Shown here in pieces: positions 34,428-46,726 of a DNA stretch of 64,000 nt. The position numbers were made by a program, and so were the translations under genes. How positions within the stretch are numbered: position 1 is the stretch's first letter; the number at the start of each line of letters is the position of its first letter. The notes beneath the pieces are model-generated. The model was not told the origin of the DNA. It was given only the letters and a program-made list of their open reading frames with translations, and did no database searches. The stretch comes from Stachybotrys elegans (Eukaryota > Ascomycota > Sordariomycetes > Hypocreales > Stachybotryaceae). Where the stretch lies: assembly GCA_020746835.1 (NCBI GenBank), contig JAGPNK010000009.1:434001-498000 (forward strand), in the 5' to 3' direction.

Positions 34428-37035
34428 CATGGCATGGGACGGCTTCGTCTATGCTGCGTTGCACATCCCCCGTGCAGATTCCCGGGTGTCAACCATCCAT
34501 CACATCAGCAGGGCCAGCGAGCAGGCAGCAAACAGCAAAGATCCAAGCAGCGGTAGCTTATGTGCAGCAAGCACGCAGCCAACAGCATGCTGGCCCGAGC
34601 AGCCCGATGGTGTGCGGCGTGTGTGTGTGACGAGCTGCTCCCTGCCGCAATAGGGACAGATGGTTGGTGAGGCCTGTCTTGGTCTTAGCCCAAGTCGAGA
34701 CTCGAGACCTGAGACTTGCAAGAGAGTGAGCAAGCAAGCAAGCCATCCCATCCAGCCAGTCACGGGCAGGTTGGGCATGCATGAGCTCCTGGCGGTACCC
34801 CAGGCCATCAAGTGTGCAGCGGCGGCGCAGTAGGCCCCTCTCTTCCGCTTCCACCCCCGGATGAGTATCGTCATTGCCAGTTCACAATGACAGGGTTGAT
34901 GGTGGTCAGGAGGGAGTGGGGATACCACAGTCTGTCTGATGCTGTGGGGACCTCGAGGAAAGGAAACCCTGCGCACATATCTCGAGGTTTCCCATCCATG
35001 CAGCAAAATGCCGCGACTAAATCGACGGGAAGGGGGGATTCTTGATGATGGCGATGGCGATGTGGTGGGGAGGTGGACGAGGATCAGAGAGCGAGTCGCA
35101 GCCAGCCAGCCAGCCACTGAGACAGAAGAGGAAAGGACAGTAAATGAGGCAATGCTGAATTGGCCAAGTGGATCGTGGGGAAACGAAACGAAATCACAGA
35201 GGAGAGGGAAGCTGAATCAGTCGGCGACGTTGGGGCTTGGTGCGGTGCGACGCTTGGACAAACGCTAAGATTACCTGTGGATGGATTGATTCCATTTGGT
35301 TGATGTTGATGGGTCACAGCTGAGCAAGTAAATATCCAAAGGTTCTTTTGAAGAAGCCTCAATTACCATGCCACGAATGGAGTAGACTGCGAGAGACTGA
35401 CTAGGAGGTAGGTCGTCCCTACCCATTGTTGACTCGGCAGAGGCTTCAAGGGAAGGAGAAGAGGGTCCGAAGGCAGGCACGGATACAGACGATAGACGAT
35501 GAGTGCAGGGTAGGTCGTTACGCTGGGAGAAAGAAGAGGCAAAATGTGGCATCGACAGCCTCGCTGAAGCTAGGTCTGCTACACACCCAGGATGACTACG
35601 AAGCATCCCCTAGTGGAAAACAAGAGTACCCTATACAGTGGCGAGACTCGTCAGACTCGACTCGTGTCTTGAGAGAAAAGGAGGGTAGCAAGTATGGTTG
35701 AATGCGACGTCAGGGTCGGGAGACAAGCGAAAAAGCAACATCAAAGCACGAGGTACAGTAAGTTTCGTATGCATGCAGTAAGAATAAGGGAGATCACGGG
35801 CATGTTCAACCAGAAAAGAGCTATGCCGGATATGACCAGGGACAAGGCCGAAAAGGGCAAAGGGAGGTGTCAAGAATTTCCCGACCTCAGATTAGGCACC
35901 TGCATCAAGCGACAACCATGGTCCTGGCCAACTATAGGACGGTATGGTAATGGGGGGTGGAGGTCAAGCAAGCAAGAAACAACAGAGGGAAAAGGGCAAT
36001 ATGCAAGATAGTAAGAGAGATATATGTTACATGTACGGATACTTCTCTTGAACATCCGGGCAGTGGTATTTGAGATGGGGTCGCTAGAGGGTTAGGATGA
36101 TAGGATATCTATAGCACCGGATAGTAGTGTGAGAGGTCGAGCAAAAAAGAAACACCATCAAGACAGGCGGCACCGCACTGAAATGGGCCGGAAGGCCAGG
36201 TGAATCACACCATTCCATGCCCAATAGATACCGCCGCTAGTACTGCGCAGATTGATAGACGGCGGAAAATAGATGCTGATACCGAAAGTACTACGTATGA
36301 TGGGTAATGATGATGATACTCATGGATGGATGGACGTACAATACGGAAGAAGCCGCGGCAGAGGGCCCCACGGTTTACATAAGGTCCTCTGCAAATCGTC
36401 CCGATCAGGAAGTGGACCACTGCCTGGGGGGCATGTCCAGCTGCAACCTTCCATATCTCCCCTCCAGGGCCTGCTGCATCCGTGCTCATCGCGACCTGCT
36501 CTGTCGCCAAACATGCGAACGAGAAACAGAGAGAGGAGAAGGATGCTACGCGGCCCAGCAAAAGACAAAGAAGCAAAGAAAAAAGGGACAGGGGGAGGCG
36601 GACATGGGACCTCTGCTCACGCCCAGATTTCTCGGCCAGCCAAGGGGAACAGGAGGAACAGGGGAAGGGGGGCGTGGCCTTGGGGTTGCATTGCGTTGGG
36701 GTGGAGTTTGCTCCTAACCTGCATGTGTGCTCGCTCTCACTGATTGGATTTTCATCTCTCTCACTCACTCACACTCTCTCTTCTCATTCTGCTGCCTCTA
36801 GCCGGGAAAGCAACAGGACCCTCCACCCCCTACCTTAGCACCCGGGCTTTCCTCCTCCCCATGTTCACATTTTGCTCTTCTCCAAACAAAATCCCCTTCC
36901 CCCCTGTCTTCAAGTACCGACCCGTATGGAGCAGTACCGACCCCCGTTGTCGGCTCCCAGGAAGGAACAGGACTGGGTCCAGGCCTAGGTCCTGCACCCC
37001 TTGCCTCGTCGCTCCAGCCTAGTCAAATAGCGCCT

Positions 37036-37283
37036 GTGTCGACGGTGCGGCTTGGGATTATCGCCGAACGCTGCAACTCGTTGTTTGGTTCTCTCCGTCG
37101 TCCGCCTTGTCTTGGGCCACCGTGGGGCCCTGACCCCCCTCCGAACTTTGACACCTCTTCTGTGGTAACGAGCGAGGGGAGGCATGTGCGGTGCATACGG
37201 ATACACGCGAAATCGACGGAGGGGGGCCTCAGTCGCGTTTCGACCATTCGCCTTACTCGCTGGCCATGCACACGCACACAGGT
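37036..37283 (+). other. open frame ending at a splice-donor-like site
   Basis: An open frame of about 83 codons from the ATG at 37036 runs into CACAG followed by GTAAGTAGG. A pyrimidine-rich acceptor-like string (TTTCTTTCACAAAG) lies near 37467-37480. No domain is recognised. The combination could mark an exon of an unannotated spliced transcript, coding or not, but chance is quite possible. Confidence 0.15.
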
Positions 37284-38450
37284 AAGTAGGTAGCTGAGCT
37301 ACTGTGAGCCGAGGTCAGATCCACCCAAGTCAGAAGTCAAATCACGGTTTTGGCATCAAGCCTGATGCGACGTGATTGCTCATGCATCAAGACAAACCTG
37401 TCACTCATCGACCATCATGCTCACTCTCTCACTCACGCACTCGCCTTCACACTCTTGCTTCTTTCTTTCACAAAGGCCCCTTGCCGTCTTTGGCATACCA
37501 GCCTTGGCAGTCTGTCTCTATGTCTCGCTGTGTGGACCATGAATTACGAGATATACACAAAGCCGAGGCGGAGGATGAGGAACAGGAATTTGTCATTGTC
37601 GCCATGCCTCTGCTTGCCTCCTCCGCCCAGTGGCTCCCCCCAGCGTGGGTTCTATTAATGGCAAGCTTCTGGTCCGGTCGGCACTCACGCGATGGGAGGA
37701 ACATCAAACAGACAAGTCAAGCAAAAAATGGGGGAGTAGAGCCCGAAACGAAACTAACGACAGCGAGACCCTCCTTCCAGTCCCCTCCCAGAGCCCAAGT
37801 GCCGGTGGCGGATGTTCATCATTGCCCATCACTCGCGTGGCCAACAGGACAACAGGACCATGTCTCAAGAATCGTCCCACGACCATGCTGTCTCTCTCCC
37901 TCTCTCGACCAAAAAGGAGGCTATCCATTGTCCGGTTTCTTTCCTAACCCCCCCTGTCGGGATTCTCCCAGCATCGTCGTAATGATCGTCGCTGGGCATA
38001 CAGCAGGACCCACAGCTTTCTCAGTGCGCACGCAGTTTCATGCTGCAGCATGGATGCATGTACATGCATCTGCAGGCTTCTCTCTCTCTCTCTCACCAGA
38101 AGCGGCAGGGGAAAGGGGCGGGGGGGGAGCCCATTTGCGGTGTGACCACCCACTCACTGGCATGCAATCAATCTATCGCGTCTTGATGGAGAGAGAGGGG
38201 ATCAAGACGCCAGCATTGGTCCTTTCTCTCTTTCCTCCCCGCCTTTATATGCCAATCCGCTTTAGGCTGGTCCCGTCTGAGCCGAACTTCAAGGCAGGTT
38301 CGTGCGCACCCTGAGTCCAATCATGTCGCCTCGCCGCCCTATCAGATCACCTCGTGGTGCACTCGTGTAGGGTAGGTAGGTATACTCGCGGGTGCATCAA
38401 GACGCAATCACCGTGAATGCCTCAATCTAGCAATACACATGCATGAAAAA

Positions 38451-38466
38451 GGGGGGGGGGGGGGGG
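38451..38466 (+). repeat. G16 homopolymer
   Basis: Sixteen consecutive guanines directly after a five-base A run. The tract could form quadruplexes and is prone to length error in sequencing. Confidence 0.9.
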
Positions 38467-39351
38467 ATAGATGCGCAGGAGACACGAATACGGACACCTG
38501 GTGTCCCCAAGGGTCTCGTGGGGTGGCCGCTCGTCTGCATGCACCCCGTACTCTGTGCCTCATATTACCCGCGCCATTCAAAGATTGCCGCGCGCTATAT
38601 TTTGCTGGTTGCTGTATCTGTGAGAGAGGGGAGAAGAAGAAGGTCATCGCGTCACCGCCCGGTTACAATGTTCGTCCCAATCAACAAGACAGAGAGCTGA
38701 GGCAAATCCCGTCTCGTCCTCGCTGTGCCGAACCCGACTGGCTCTCGCACGTATATACGTGCCTAATATAACCATGGCCTTATCATCATATAGATATATC
38801 CCGCCGAGAACGGCCTCAGACACGGTTGACGCTTAGCCGGTGTAAAAGTTCCAAAATCAACATCCCTCATCCCTACCCAATAATATACGCATGGCATCCT
38901 CAAACATCAACCACAAAAGGCTTTTTCCCTTGCTTGCTCACATGAAAAATGGCCCCATCCCATCTTTCGCAAAGGTTCCGATGGTACTCCGTCCGACCGT
39001 CCGTCCAATCTCGTGCCGCGTCCAAACTCCAAACATCTCGGAGCCAACGTGTCCATCCGGCTAAATCAATGCCACGAGCTCTGGCCCGGTACTACACAGT
39101 ACATGTTCATGCGTGGAACGTTCCGTGTGGTGAGACCTTGGCTCCAGGCTCATGCGTCCCGGCCGTCTGTGTCATTCGTCAATGCCATATTGTTATTCAT
39201 CGAATCGTGGTATCACTTCATCTAACCTCCGCCCATGCAATGTAAAAAAAAAAATCAAGACAACACAAGCCGTCCCCGGACGCCTCGCTATGCAGGAAGG
39301 GAATATCCAGACCCCGATATGATTTTGACACACTCCCACGTGCCTGTCAAG

Positions 39352-39367
39352 CCCCCCCCCCCCCCCC
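39352..39367 (+). repeat. C16 homopolymer
   Basis: Sixteen consecutive cytosines just beyond the separase stop codon (39390), 885 bp after the complementary G16 tract. On the separase-sense strand this reads G16 in the 3' flank. Confidence 0.9.
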
Positions 39368-39389
39368 GTCTCTCCTTACGCCTCACTTC

Positions 39390-42300
39390 TCACTCGCCCC
39401 GGTGAATGTACGCCGGGATACCATACAACACCACGGCCGCCGCGTTCAGATACTTAAACCGGCATGCGCTTCTGGCCCTTGCAATGGCGGCACCCAGTGA
39501 CCTGTCACCACCGACAATATTCTCTGCTTGGCTCGAGTCGGCATCCTCGTCCTCGCTCTCCGCCGGGCTCCTCGTTCTCCCTTTCCCTTTGCCCTTTCCC
39601 TTGGCTGCTTCCTTAAACGTGCCACTTGGGAAGAGGCCCCATTCTTCAAACGCTCGTCCGGCGAACCGGTCAATGTCTCTGTCTGTCACGTCCCACAGGG
39701 TGCCAACCACAGCCGGGCACCCTGCCATCATGTAGTTCCACACGGGCCCGTAGCACTCGAAATCTCCGGCTGCAGTCAGCGCTGCAGAGCTGCACCCCAT
39801 CAGAAAAGTGGCGGGCTGACACTTCTCCAATCGTCGGATAGTCTTGCCCCGAACGTACTGTGCGCCGCTGCCGTGCCCAAAGTACAGTACAATGTCGGAT
39901 TCTGTGAGGGCCTGCTCGAATTCGGCTTCTTCCGGAGCTCGGTTGATGATGGACGTCCAAGACTTGAGCGTGCGGAAGGTGGGCTGGAAAAACGCCTGCG
40001 TGTTCTTAAGATCGGACGAAGGGTTCAGAATGTAGGTGCCAGAGCCTGGCGAGACATAATGTCCGGCGGGGGACTGTCCATCCGGAACCTTCATGTTGAC
40101 AATGAGCTGGCGCAAGCATTCCAGCGAGGGGACCCGCGATACCGCTAGGCCCTGAAGGCAAGGAAGCGATTCCCAAGGGAAGACGTGTAGAGATTTATCC
40201 AGGACAAGGACCGTGTGAGCATGGTTCTCGTCGTCCGAGCCACTACCCCTCATGGCTGCGTAGTACCCCCGAAGGGCATCGTACGTCTCGACAACCATGG
40301 CGTCAAAGTCGATCTCATCGTATGCGTTCTTTTCGCCGTGGAACTGCAGAATATCCACAACAAAGTACAATAGATCGTTGAGGGCCTCATCAAAGTCACA
40401 GTCGGGGTCAGTAGGGTCGCCCAATCCAATAAAGAGATCCAGAATCCGGGGATCGAGAGTGACTGGCGTCTGCTTCACCGACTTCTTGCCGCGCTTCGTG
40501 TTGCGGGACGGCAGGTTGGCGTCGAGGACCTTTTGAAAGCTCTTCTGGAAACGAGCCAGTAGGTCCGACCTTCGCTCATGTTGGGAGAAGATGCCCTTGA
40601 AACCTCCGAGCCATGTGGTCTCGATCGTCGCAAGCAGCTCTCCGAGGCGAGTATCGAGAGCCGCACGCTCAGCCCACCAAGCACCCCTCTCCCCCTTGGC
40701 TGTAAAGTCCCGAGCTGAATGGCTCGTCTCGTTGGCGGCTCTGATGATATCGAGCAGCTCCTCGCGACCATGCTCGTAGTTGAAAATCTCCGAGTCCGCG
40801 TCCCGCGAGTTGGCTCTCTCCAGGGGCAGTCGGAGGATGAAAGGGGAATGACCGGACTGGAACTTGGTAATGCAGAGGTCGCGATCATTGTCACTCAGGG
40901 ATATAGAGATGACATTCCAGTTGTCGGGTATCAACTCCACGTACTCCGTCTGGAACTTCTTCATGTCGGTCGAAACCTCGCTGGCCGCACCCATAGATGC
41001 AATCTCTGCCGGCGCAACCCGAATAGTGGCCTGCTCCCTCTGCCAGCTGACGTTGCGTGCCAAGTCCACAGCAACAGAGGCAAAGATGGACTGGGCATTT
41101 GGCTTTGATTTGGTGGCCGTAGCGGAGAGGAAGACCATGGTGCTCTGGAGCAACGTTGATACACGGTGGACGATGCTGCTCTCTGAACTGCAAAGCGCAG
41201 ACGAATGGGCTTGAAGCAGAAGCTCTAGTGCTTGCTTCAGCGCATCAGCAAAGCCAGGGATGCCTCGATCCTTTGACGGGTTCCGCTCAGTCGCAGCAGC
41301 CCGGCCCCTTCGCACCGGAGCACTGGCTGGTGAAGTCTTGTCGCAGGAGCCTCGCTCTGTGGTCGTGGAAACAGCAGGAATAGAAATGGTAGAATCCTGC
41401 AGGACCGAGAACACAGGGTCTACAATCATCTGCTCCATACTATGGCCGATGAGAGATGTAGCAGTCACAATCTGTTCCTGCGACAAGGTGACAGATTGCT
41501 TGGGCAGGTCCTTGGCTTGCTGGAGGATGTCTAATGCGGACGACCAGTCTCGCTGTTGGATGTATCCCACAGCCCGGGAGAGAATAATGGCGGCAAGCAG
41601 CGATGCTTGGTGAACGTCTGTAGGTATGGCTGGCGCCTCGGCTGCGGCTGGCTTCGTCTTTGACACAGCGCCCTTCTTCTGTCCCTTGGGGACAGCTGCT
41701 GTGGCAGCTCTGGTGGAAGTCTTTGTTCTGTCCGCCGCCGCCGTTCTCGTGGCTGCACGTCTTCCTTTTACCGCAACAGCCGGTTTCTTTGGTGGTTCGG
41801 ATTCCGCTGCAGGGGGCTGGCCATTCAATTGACGGGTTGTCTCTTCGGCCATGGAGAAGAAGCGCTGTGCGACCTCGTACTCTCCTTGTTCTTGGTAGAA
41901 ATCACCCATGCGACGCGCAAGCTCAACGCGGAACGAGCACGCCTCTTGGGGCATGCGGACCTCGGCATCCTTGAAAGCGGGCAGAGCCTTGTCTAGGTTT
42001 CCAGCTCTGAAGTAGACCGATCCGCTCCAGGCCGAGATTTGTGCCATGTAGAACGAGGATTGTGCGCTCTCGGCAATCTTCCACGCAGATTCGGCATAGT
42101 AAATGGTCTCTTGAAACATTCCGATATGCGAATAGACCGAGGAAATATGCAGCAAGCTGCGAATCAGGGGATGGGCGAGAATCCAAAACTTGGGACCGAC
42201 ATTTCTGGACGATTTCGTCTCGACAGAGCTGACCGTGGTGTCATGGATGCTCATGTCAACATCAGACCCGGATTCAGTGATGGCCTCAAGCTTGGACCAG

Positions 42301-45300
42301 TCGTGAGAGAGCTGCCGAACACTGGATTTGACGTGTGTCAGGGCGCCCTCGATGTCTCCGGTTCGGATGGCGAGAGTAGATTGCAAGAGAGACACCAAGG
42401 ACAAGGTGATTGCCGCCTGGAACTTGGATCTTGCCCAAGTTGCGGGTGCCTTGTCACAAATGCTCTTTGCCTTGAGTACCCACCCCTTACTGATATATGC
42501 GTTAGCTGTGTTCTTAGTGGACGGTTGGGCAGACCTACGCTTCATCCATGTCTCCAACCCGGGCAAAATATTCTGCCTGAGAGATATAGAAGTCAACCAG
42601 CACGCCATGCGGAAGCTCAGACTGCTGCTGAGAAAGTTCCCTTGCTCTCTCCAGTGCAGCCATTGCCTTGGGAAGTTGTCCGAGGTCTGCGTAGGTGGTG
42701 GCCAGAACGCAATAGCTGGGGACGAGTCCGTCTGCCAGTTCTTCTCGCGCCCGTGACAGCGAGACGACGAGTTCAAGGATTGAAACCTGCAGCTGTGTGT
42801 GCCCTCTGAGGCCAGCAAGATGCCCAGTAGACTTCAAGTGGTCAAGGAGTGCTTCAGGGTCATCGATGACTGAGTAGAGGTCCTGCTGTGCCTCAGAAGT
42901 CTCCAACATGGACTTCCAGCATGATACAGCATCTTTGGCTGTAGACGCTTCGGTATCTAGATCAGTGATGGATCTGAGCGATGCATGGTATGCCTGAAGA
43001 TGAGGAACATATTGAGCCAGAGAAGCATCTTCGAACAGCTCCTTCTTTTGTGTCTGCTTGACCGTCTGCTCAAGTTGGGATACAATCTCCTCCAGAACGT
43101 GGTCGTGGCCAAGGTTCTGATAGAATAGGTGCAGAAGAACGCGGAAGCGACGCACGGGATATCGTTCAGGTGAGTATATGCGCAGCAAAGCCGCCACCCC
43201 TGGGTCCTGTAGATTGACTGATTCTAACTGAGTCGACCTTGCCGAGTTGACGTTCATCAGATGCTCCAGAACAGCGGCTCTCTCTAGCTCGGGCAGGAAA
43301 AAGGTCCAGTCGTTCCAGGACTTGTCTAGTTTTGCAATCGAGCGCAAGGTGCGAGAGAAGGTGGAGGCTCTCTCGTCCGAGTTCCACGCGACAATCGGAG
43401 GCTGCGTCGACAGAGAAGAAGCAACGTTGGACAGGATCCCGTCATCGGCCATGCTTCGGCAAATTGAGCGGAGGGTACGGACTGCATCTTCAGTTCGACC
43501 GGCACCTTTGCACAAATCGGCGAAAACTTCCAGCTTGGTCGATATTTGGGCCTTCTCCTTCTCATCCAGTGAGGAATCCTTGACTGCGTCGATAGAGCGG
43601 CTGAGGGACTGCAGGATCTGCTTGTTTTGATCCTTGGAACGGTCGGATAGTTTTCGAAGAAGCGAGAACTTGGTAAAGTAGAGACTTGAGATCTTGACTC
43701 GATATAAACCGAGCTTCTCTACCCTTGATGGGGGAAGAGTCGGATCTATTAGTGAGTTCAGTATGACGGAGCAGTCTTGCAACACCTCATCCATGGCATT
43801 CCATTCCATGGCACCCGATTGAATGTCACACTTGACAACCATGAGCGCTGCATCAAGCGCTTGACCGATGGTTTGAAGAAGAAGCTGTCGCCGCTGGTCA
43901 AACTGGAGCAAATGCTTAGCAGAAGTATCCTTTCCAGGGGCCGGCCCAAGCCATCGGCGGAGAAAGCGAGGATATCGCAAGATGAAGGCTCTCAGTAGTC
44001 CATCAAGTTTGTGGGGTGTAGATTCTGCCTTGGGAGCATTCATGCTGTCCATGAGGAGGCTCGTGATGGATCTGCGTGCCGAGGAGAGGCTTTCTAGCAG
44101 CTCATTGAGGTCCGTAACCGTACCACTCAGGCTCCCATCGAGACCATCTATGATCTCTTTGAGTAGAGACTCGAGGATATGACCAAGCTTGGGATTTTTC
44201 AGGGCAACAGCAACCAGTCGAGCCGAGACCGAGTAGATCCGTATTAAGGAGTCGTTGTTTGGTTGCAACAAGTCCTTCAGAGTTTTGAACCATCTGTAGG
44301 CCTCGCTGTATTGGCGGGCGACCTGTGCCGTAGACCCGAGAAGTTGGTAGATAGATGCTGTCGCTGAATCTGATGCTGACGAGGGCTGGGATCCGTGGTC
44401 CCGAATGAGTTCCATAAGCCCCTCGAAGGAAGAAGAGATGATTTCATATACAGAATTGTCATCTGGCTTTTGTCGTCTGACGAAAGCCCGACCGCATCGC
44501 AGAAATGGCGAGAGCACGTCATCATCCACGTTCCCCTTATGGGATGCTACTTTCCACCACATTAGTTGCGTTCGAAGTGCCGATACCTGAAGCTGGAATG
44601 CCGTCCTTGGCGAAACGCTCAGCCGGGGCTCGGTGGCCGTATGGTCGTCCTTGGTCGAGACACTGGGTGCGAGTGACAGGAGGATCTGGGAGACCGATGC
44701 CATTTGACGAGCTGCCTTGGTAGCATCCTTTGAGCTGATCTTGGCACTGCGTGAGAGCAGGCTAATTGGTGAGGAGGGATGCGATTCGTCGAGGATAGGC
44801 AGTATGCTCTCAATATGCGACGCCTTCTTCGTAGCTGCAAGAAGCTTCAGGACCTGCAGCTGACAAGCCAAGACGACAGGCAGGCAATGTTCCGTGATAG
44901 AACCGTTGTATTCGAGGAGCTCAGCCATCGTGGGAGCAGCCTCGGCATTCTTGGACGAGGCCTTCTCCTTTTGAGAAGCTTCCGGGGACGAAGCAGATTC
45001 AAGTCTCTTCTTCAGGACCCGAAGCTCTTTCAACGCCTGCTCATGCATTCCCAACGCCATGAGCTTAGCGACCAAGGTGGACATTCCATTTTCGAGCTGG
45101 AAATCCGTCTGATCAGGCTTAGGGGGTCCCTTGAGAGAGCGGAGTGCAGCAAAAGCCACCCGGGCGCATTCCACGGTCGCCAGGCAGGCGGTAGCGCTTG
45201 CCGTCAGGGCATTCTTCTTTGCCTTTTCAGCGAGATTTGGCGAGGTGGCGACTCGATTGAGCGTCCTGGGCTGCAGTGGTGACATGGGGGCGGACAATGA

Positions 45301-45690
45301 CCGCCTCAGGGATCGGGCGCCCGTTGTCTGTCGGGGCTCGTCATTTCGTTTCGCGGGCGTAGCGGGAGGCGCAGGTTTGGCCGCCTCCGAGAGCGACTTG
45401 AGAGTCACATTGATGACGTGCGTAGCAAGTGCTGCTCTGTCCCGCGCGCTCAGGGATTCGTCTTCGTGTCGCGTCGTCGTGGACTTCGTTTCGTTGCTTC
45501 GAGAGGCACCATTGTCATTCTTTCGAGCGGCGCCTGCCTTGGCTGGCGGTGCTAGCTTTGGCCGAATAGCGAGGACTTCGGATTCGGGGAGCAGAAGCTC
45601 CTTGAGGGTGACAACGGTCGCGGTCGTGCAGGAGGAGGGTGTCGGTAGAGCCGATTTAACGGCGTCCACCTTTGCTTGTAGTGAAGTCAT
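39390..45690 (-). CDS. ESP1: separase (separin, Esp1/BimB/Cut1), peptidase C50
   Basis: This cysteine protease cleaves cohesin kleisin at anaphase onset after securin is destroyed. Two exons, 42539-45690 and 39390-42489, encode 2083 residues. The 49-nt intron at 42490-42538 (donor GTAGGT, acceptor ATCAG) is needed, because the frame stops just past the donor; splicing gives DMDEAKGWVLKAK. The long N-terminal part is a helical, TPR-like scaffold. A low-complexity basic stretch (about 1395-1440) contains short Arg/Lys/Ser-rich segments. The C-terminal catalytic domain has YFGHGSG with His about 1923 and FLMGCSSAALT with Cys about 1950, followed by AGCPAVVGTLWDVTDRDIDRF. An acidic/basic insert (KGKGKGKGRTRSPAESEDED) sits near the C-terminus. 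Both catalytic residues are intact and length is in the family range. The gene is divergent from a small mitochondrial protein gene, 358 bp away. Confidence 0.97.
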
Positions 45691-46048
45691 ATAGTTTTAT
45701 GTGCGTAGCGTATTAATCATACCATTGCAGGTACCCAAGAAGAAAAGCCTGGCCGTAAATGCAAATGCAGCGCAAAACTCCAAGTATTATGATTGAACCG
45801 TTGGCTGGTCCTTGAATGTTTGATTGTATCGTCAAGACTAACAGTAGTGGTAGCGAAAGGGTAAACATCGGGCGTGTCCGGGGCAACGGCCTGGCCCACG
45901 TCAATCTGTGGGGAACTTGAAGACTTACGTTGTGGAAGATCCATGCTTCTACTTCGCATTCCAGAAACCTCGAGATCCTATTCAGCCGTAACTTTGTCGT
46001 CGTGAATCCCAGAAACCTGGTCCAGTCGGCTGCTCTGTACAAACCACA
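45691..46048. promoter_or_regulatory. divergent promoter: separase / mitochondrial protein
   Basis: 358 bp separate the two start codons, so the promoters must overlap or lie very close. I see no obvious MluI-box (ACGCGT) or strong TATA motif. Confidence 0.45.
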
Positions 46049-46698
46049 ATGACATCCTCACGCATTCTCGCACGAGCGATAAATCCGAGGAATGCTTCTT
46101 TGCTGAGAGGCATCCCGCGCCCAAGCCATTCCCACCTGCAACTTCGATTCTCAAGCTCAGCGCCTGCGACAATCTTCGATTCCGGATTTTGGAAATCCCT
46201 GATTCCCAAACCGTTGCGCCGCGAGAACCGAGCCTCCCTCAAGTCCAGGGAGTGGAACCCTGCCACCTACTTCATTGTCATCTTTCTGCTCATCGGGTCC
46301 ATGTCGATCCAGATGATCGCACTACGGAATTCCTTCGCTCGCTACATGCGACAGAGCGAAGTCAGAATCGGGCTGCTAAAGGAGGTGGTGGAGAGGATCC
46401 AGGCTGGCGAAAAGGTTGATGTGGAGAAGCTCCTGGGTACTGGCGATGCGCAGAAAGAGGCGGACTGGGAAGAAGGTGAGTCGTCGTATCATCACGACGT
46501 GCATTCATCGCTGACAGTAAACCAGTGTTGCAGGCAATTGAACGAGATGAGGCTGCTCGCAAAGCCCAGAAGCCAGCCAAGTCAAAACCGGCCAAAAAGC
46601 AACCCCCTTCAGAAAGCGCCCCCGAATTCAAAGAACCGCCGCAGCTGGAAAATGCATCAGGGGAGCCAAGGCAGGGTGGTTATGGAAACTTTTTCTAG
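46049..46698 (+). CDS. fungal mitochondrial single-pass membrane protein (DUF5321-like)
   Basis: This 199-residue protein has exons 46049-46475 and 46526-46698. The 50-nt intron has donor GTGAGT and acceptor ACCAG. The N-terminus is arginine- and serine-rich without acids (MTSSRILARAINPRNASLLR), a probable mitochondrial presequence. KSREWNPATYF precedes one membrane segment at about residues 72-92 (FIVIFLLIGSMSIQMIAL). A coiled-coil-like region (EVRIGLLKEVVERIQAGEKV, then LLGTGD) and a Lys/Pro-rich tail ending in GGYGNFF follow. The pattern recalls a fungal-only inner-membrane family I know as DUF5321; its function is unknown to me. Its stop lies 28 bp from that of the convergent sirtuin gene, so the transcripts probably overlap. 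Confidence 0.78.
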
Positions 46699-46726
46699 GC
46701 TGAATACATGAGCTATGTTCTACAGC

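Larger units (their letters stand above)
28084..39389. other. 11.3-kb gene-poor region
   Basis: No gene could be supported in this interval, which lies between the Zn2Cys6 gene start and the separase 3' end (both minus strand). Open frames are short, overlap on all strands, and lack domains; the longest, about 312 codons at 37376-38314, is compositionally random. Base composition is similar to the rest of the window, without the AT-richness expected of RIP-mutated transposons. The region holds several simple repeats (listed separately), many GTAC/GGTACC strings (for example 28744-28785), and at least one strong donor-like site at about 37281-37289. It may contain distal promoter elements, a long 5' leader of the Zn2Cys6 gene, or noncoding RNAs. 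Confidence 0.5.

Noticed and set aside
34500..35117. 205-codon minus-strand frame
   Set aside because: Composition looks random, with no domain and no supporting splice sites.
37376..38314. 312-codon plus-strand open frame in the gene-poor region
   Set aside because: No domain, signal or conserved motif and a random-looking composition; kept only as a weak transcript hint in the findings.
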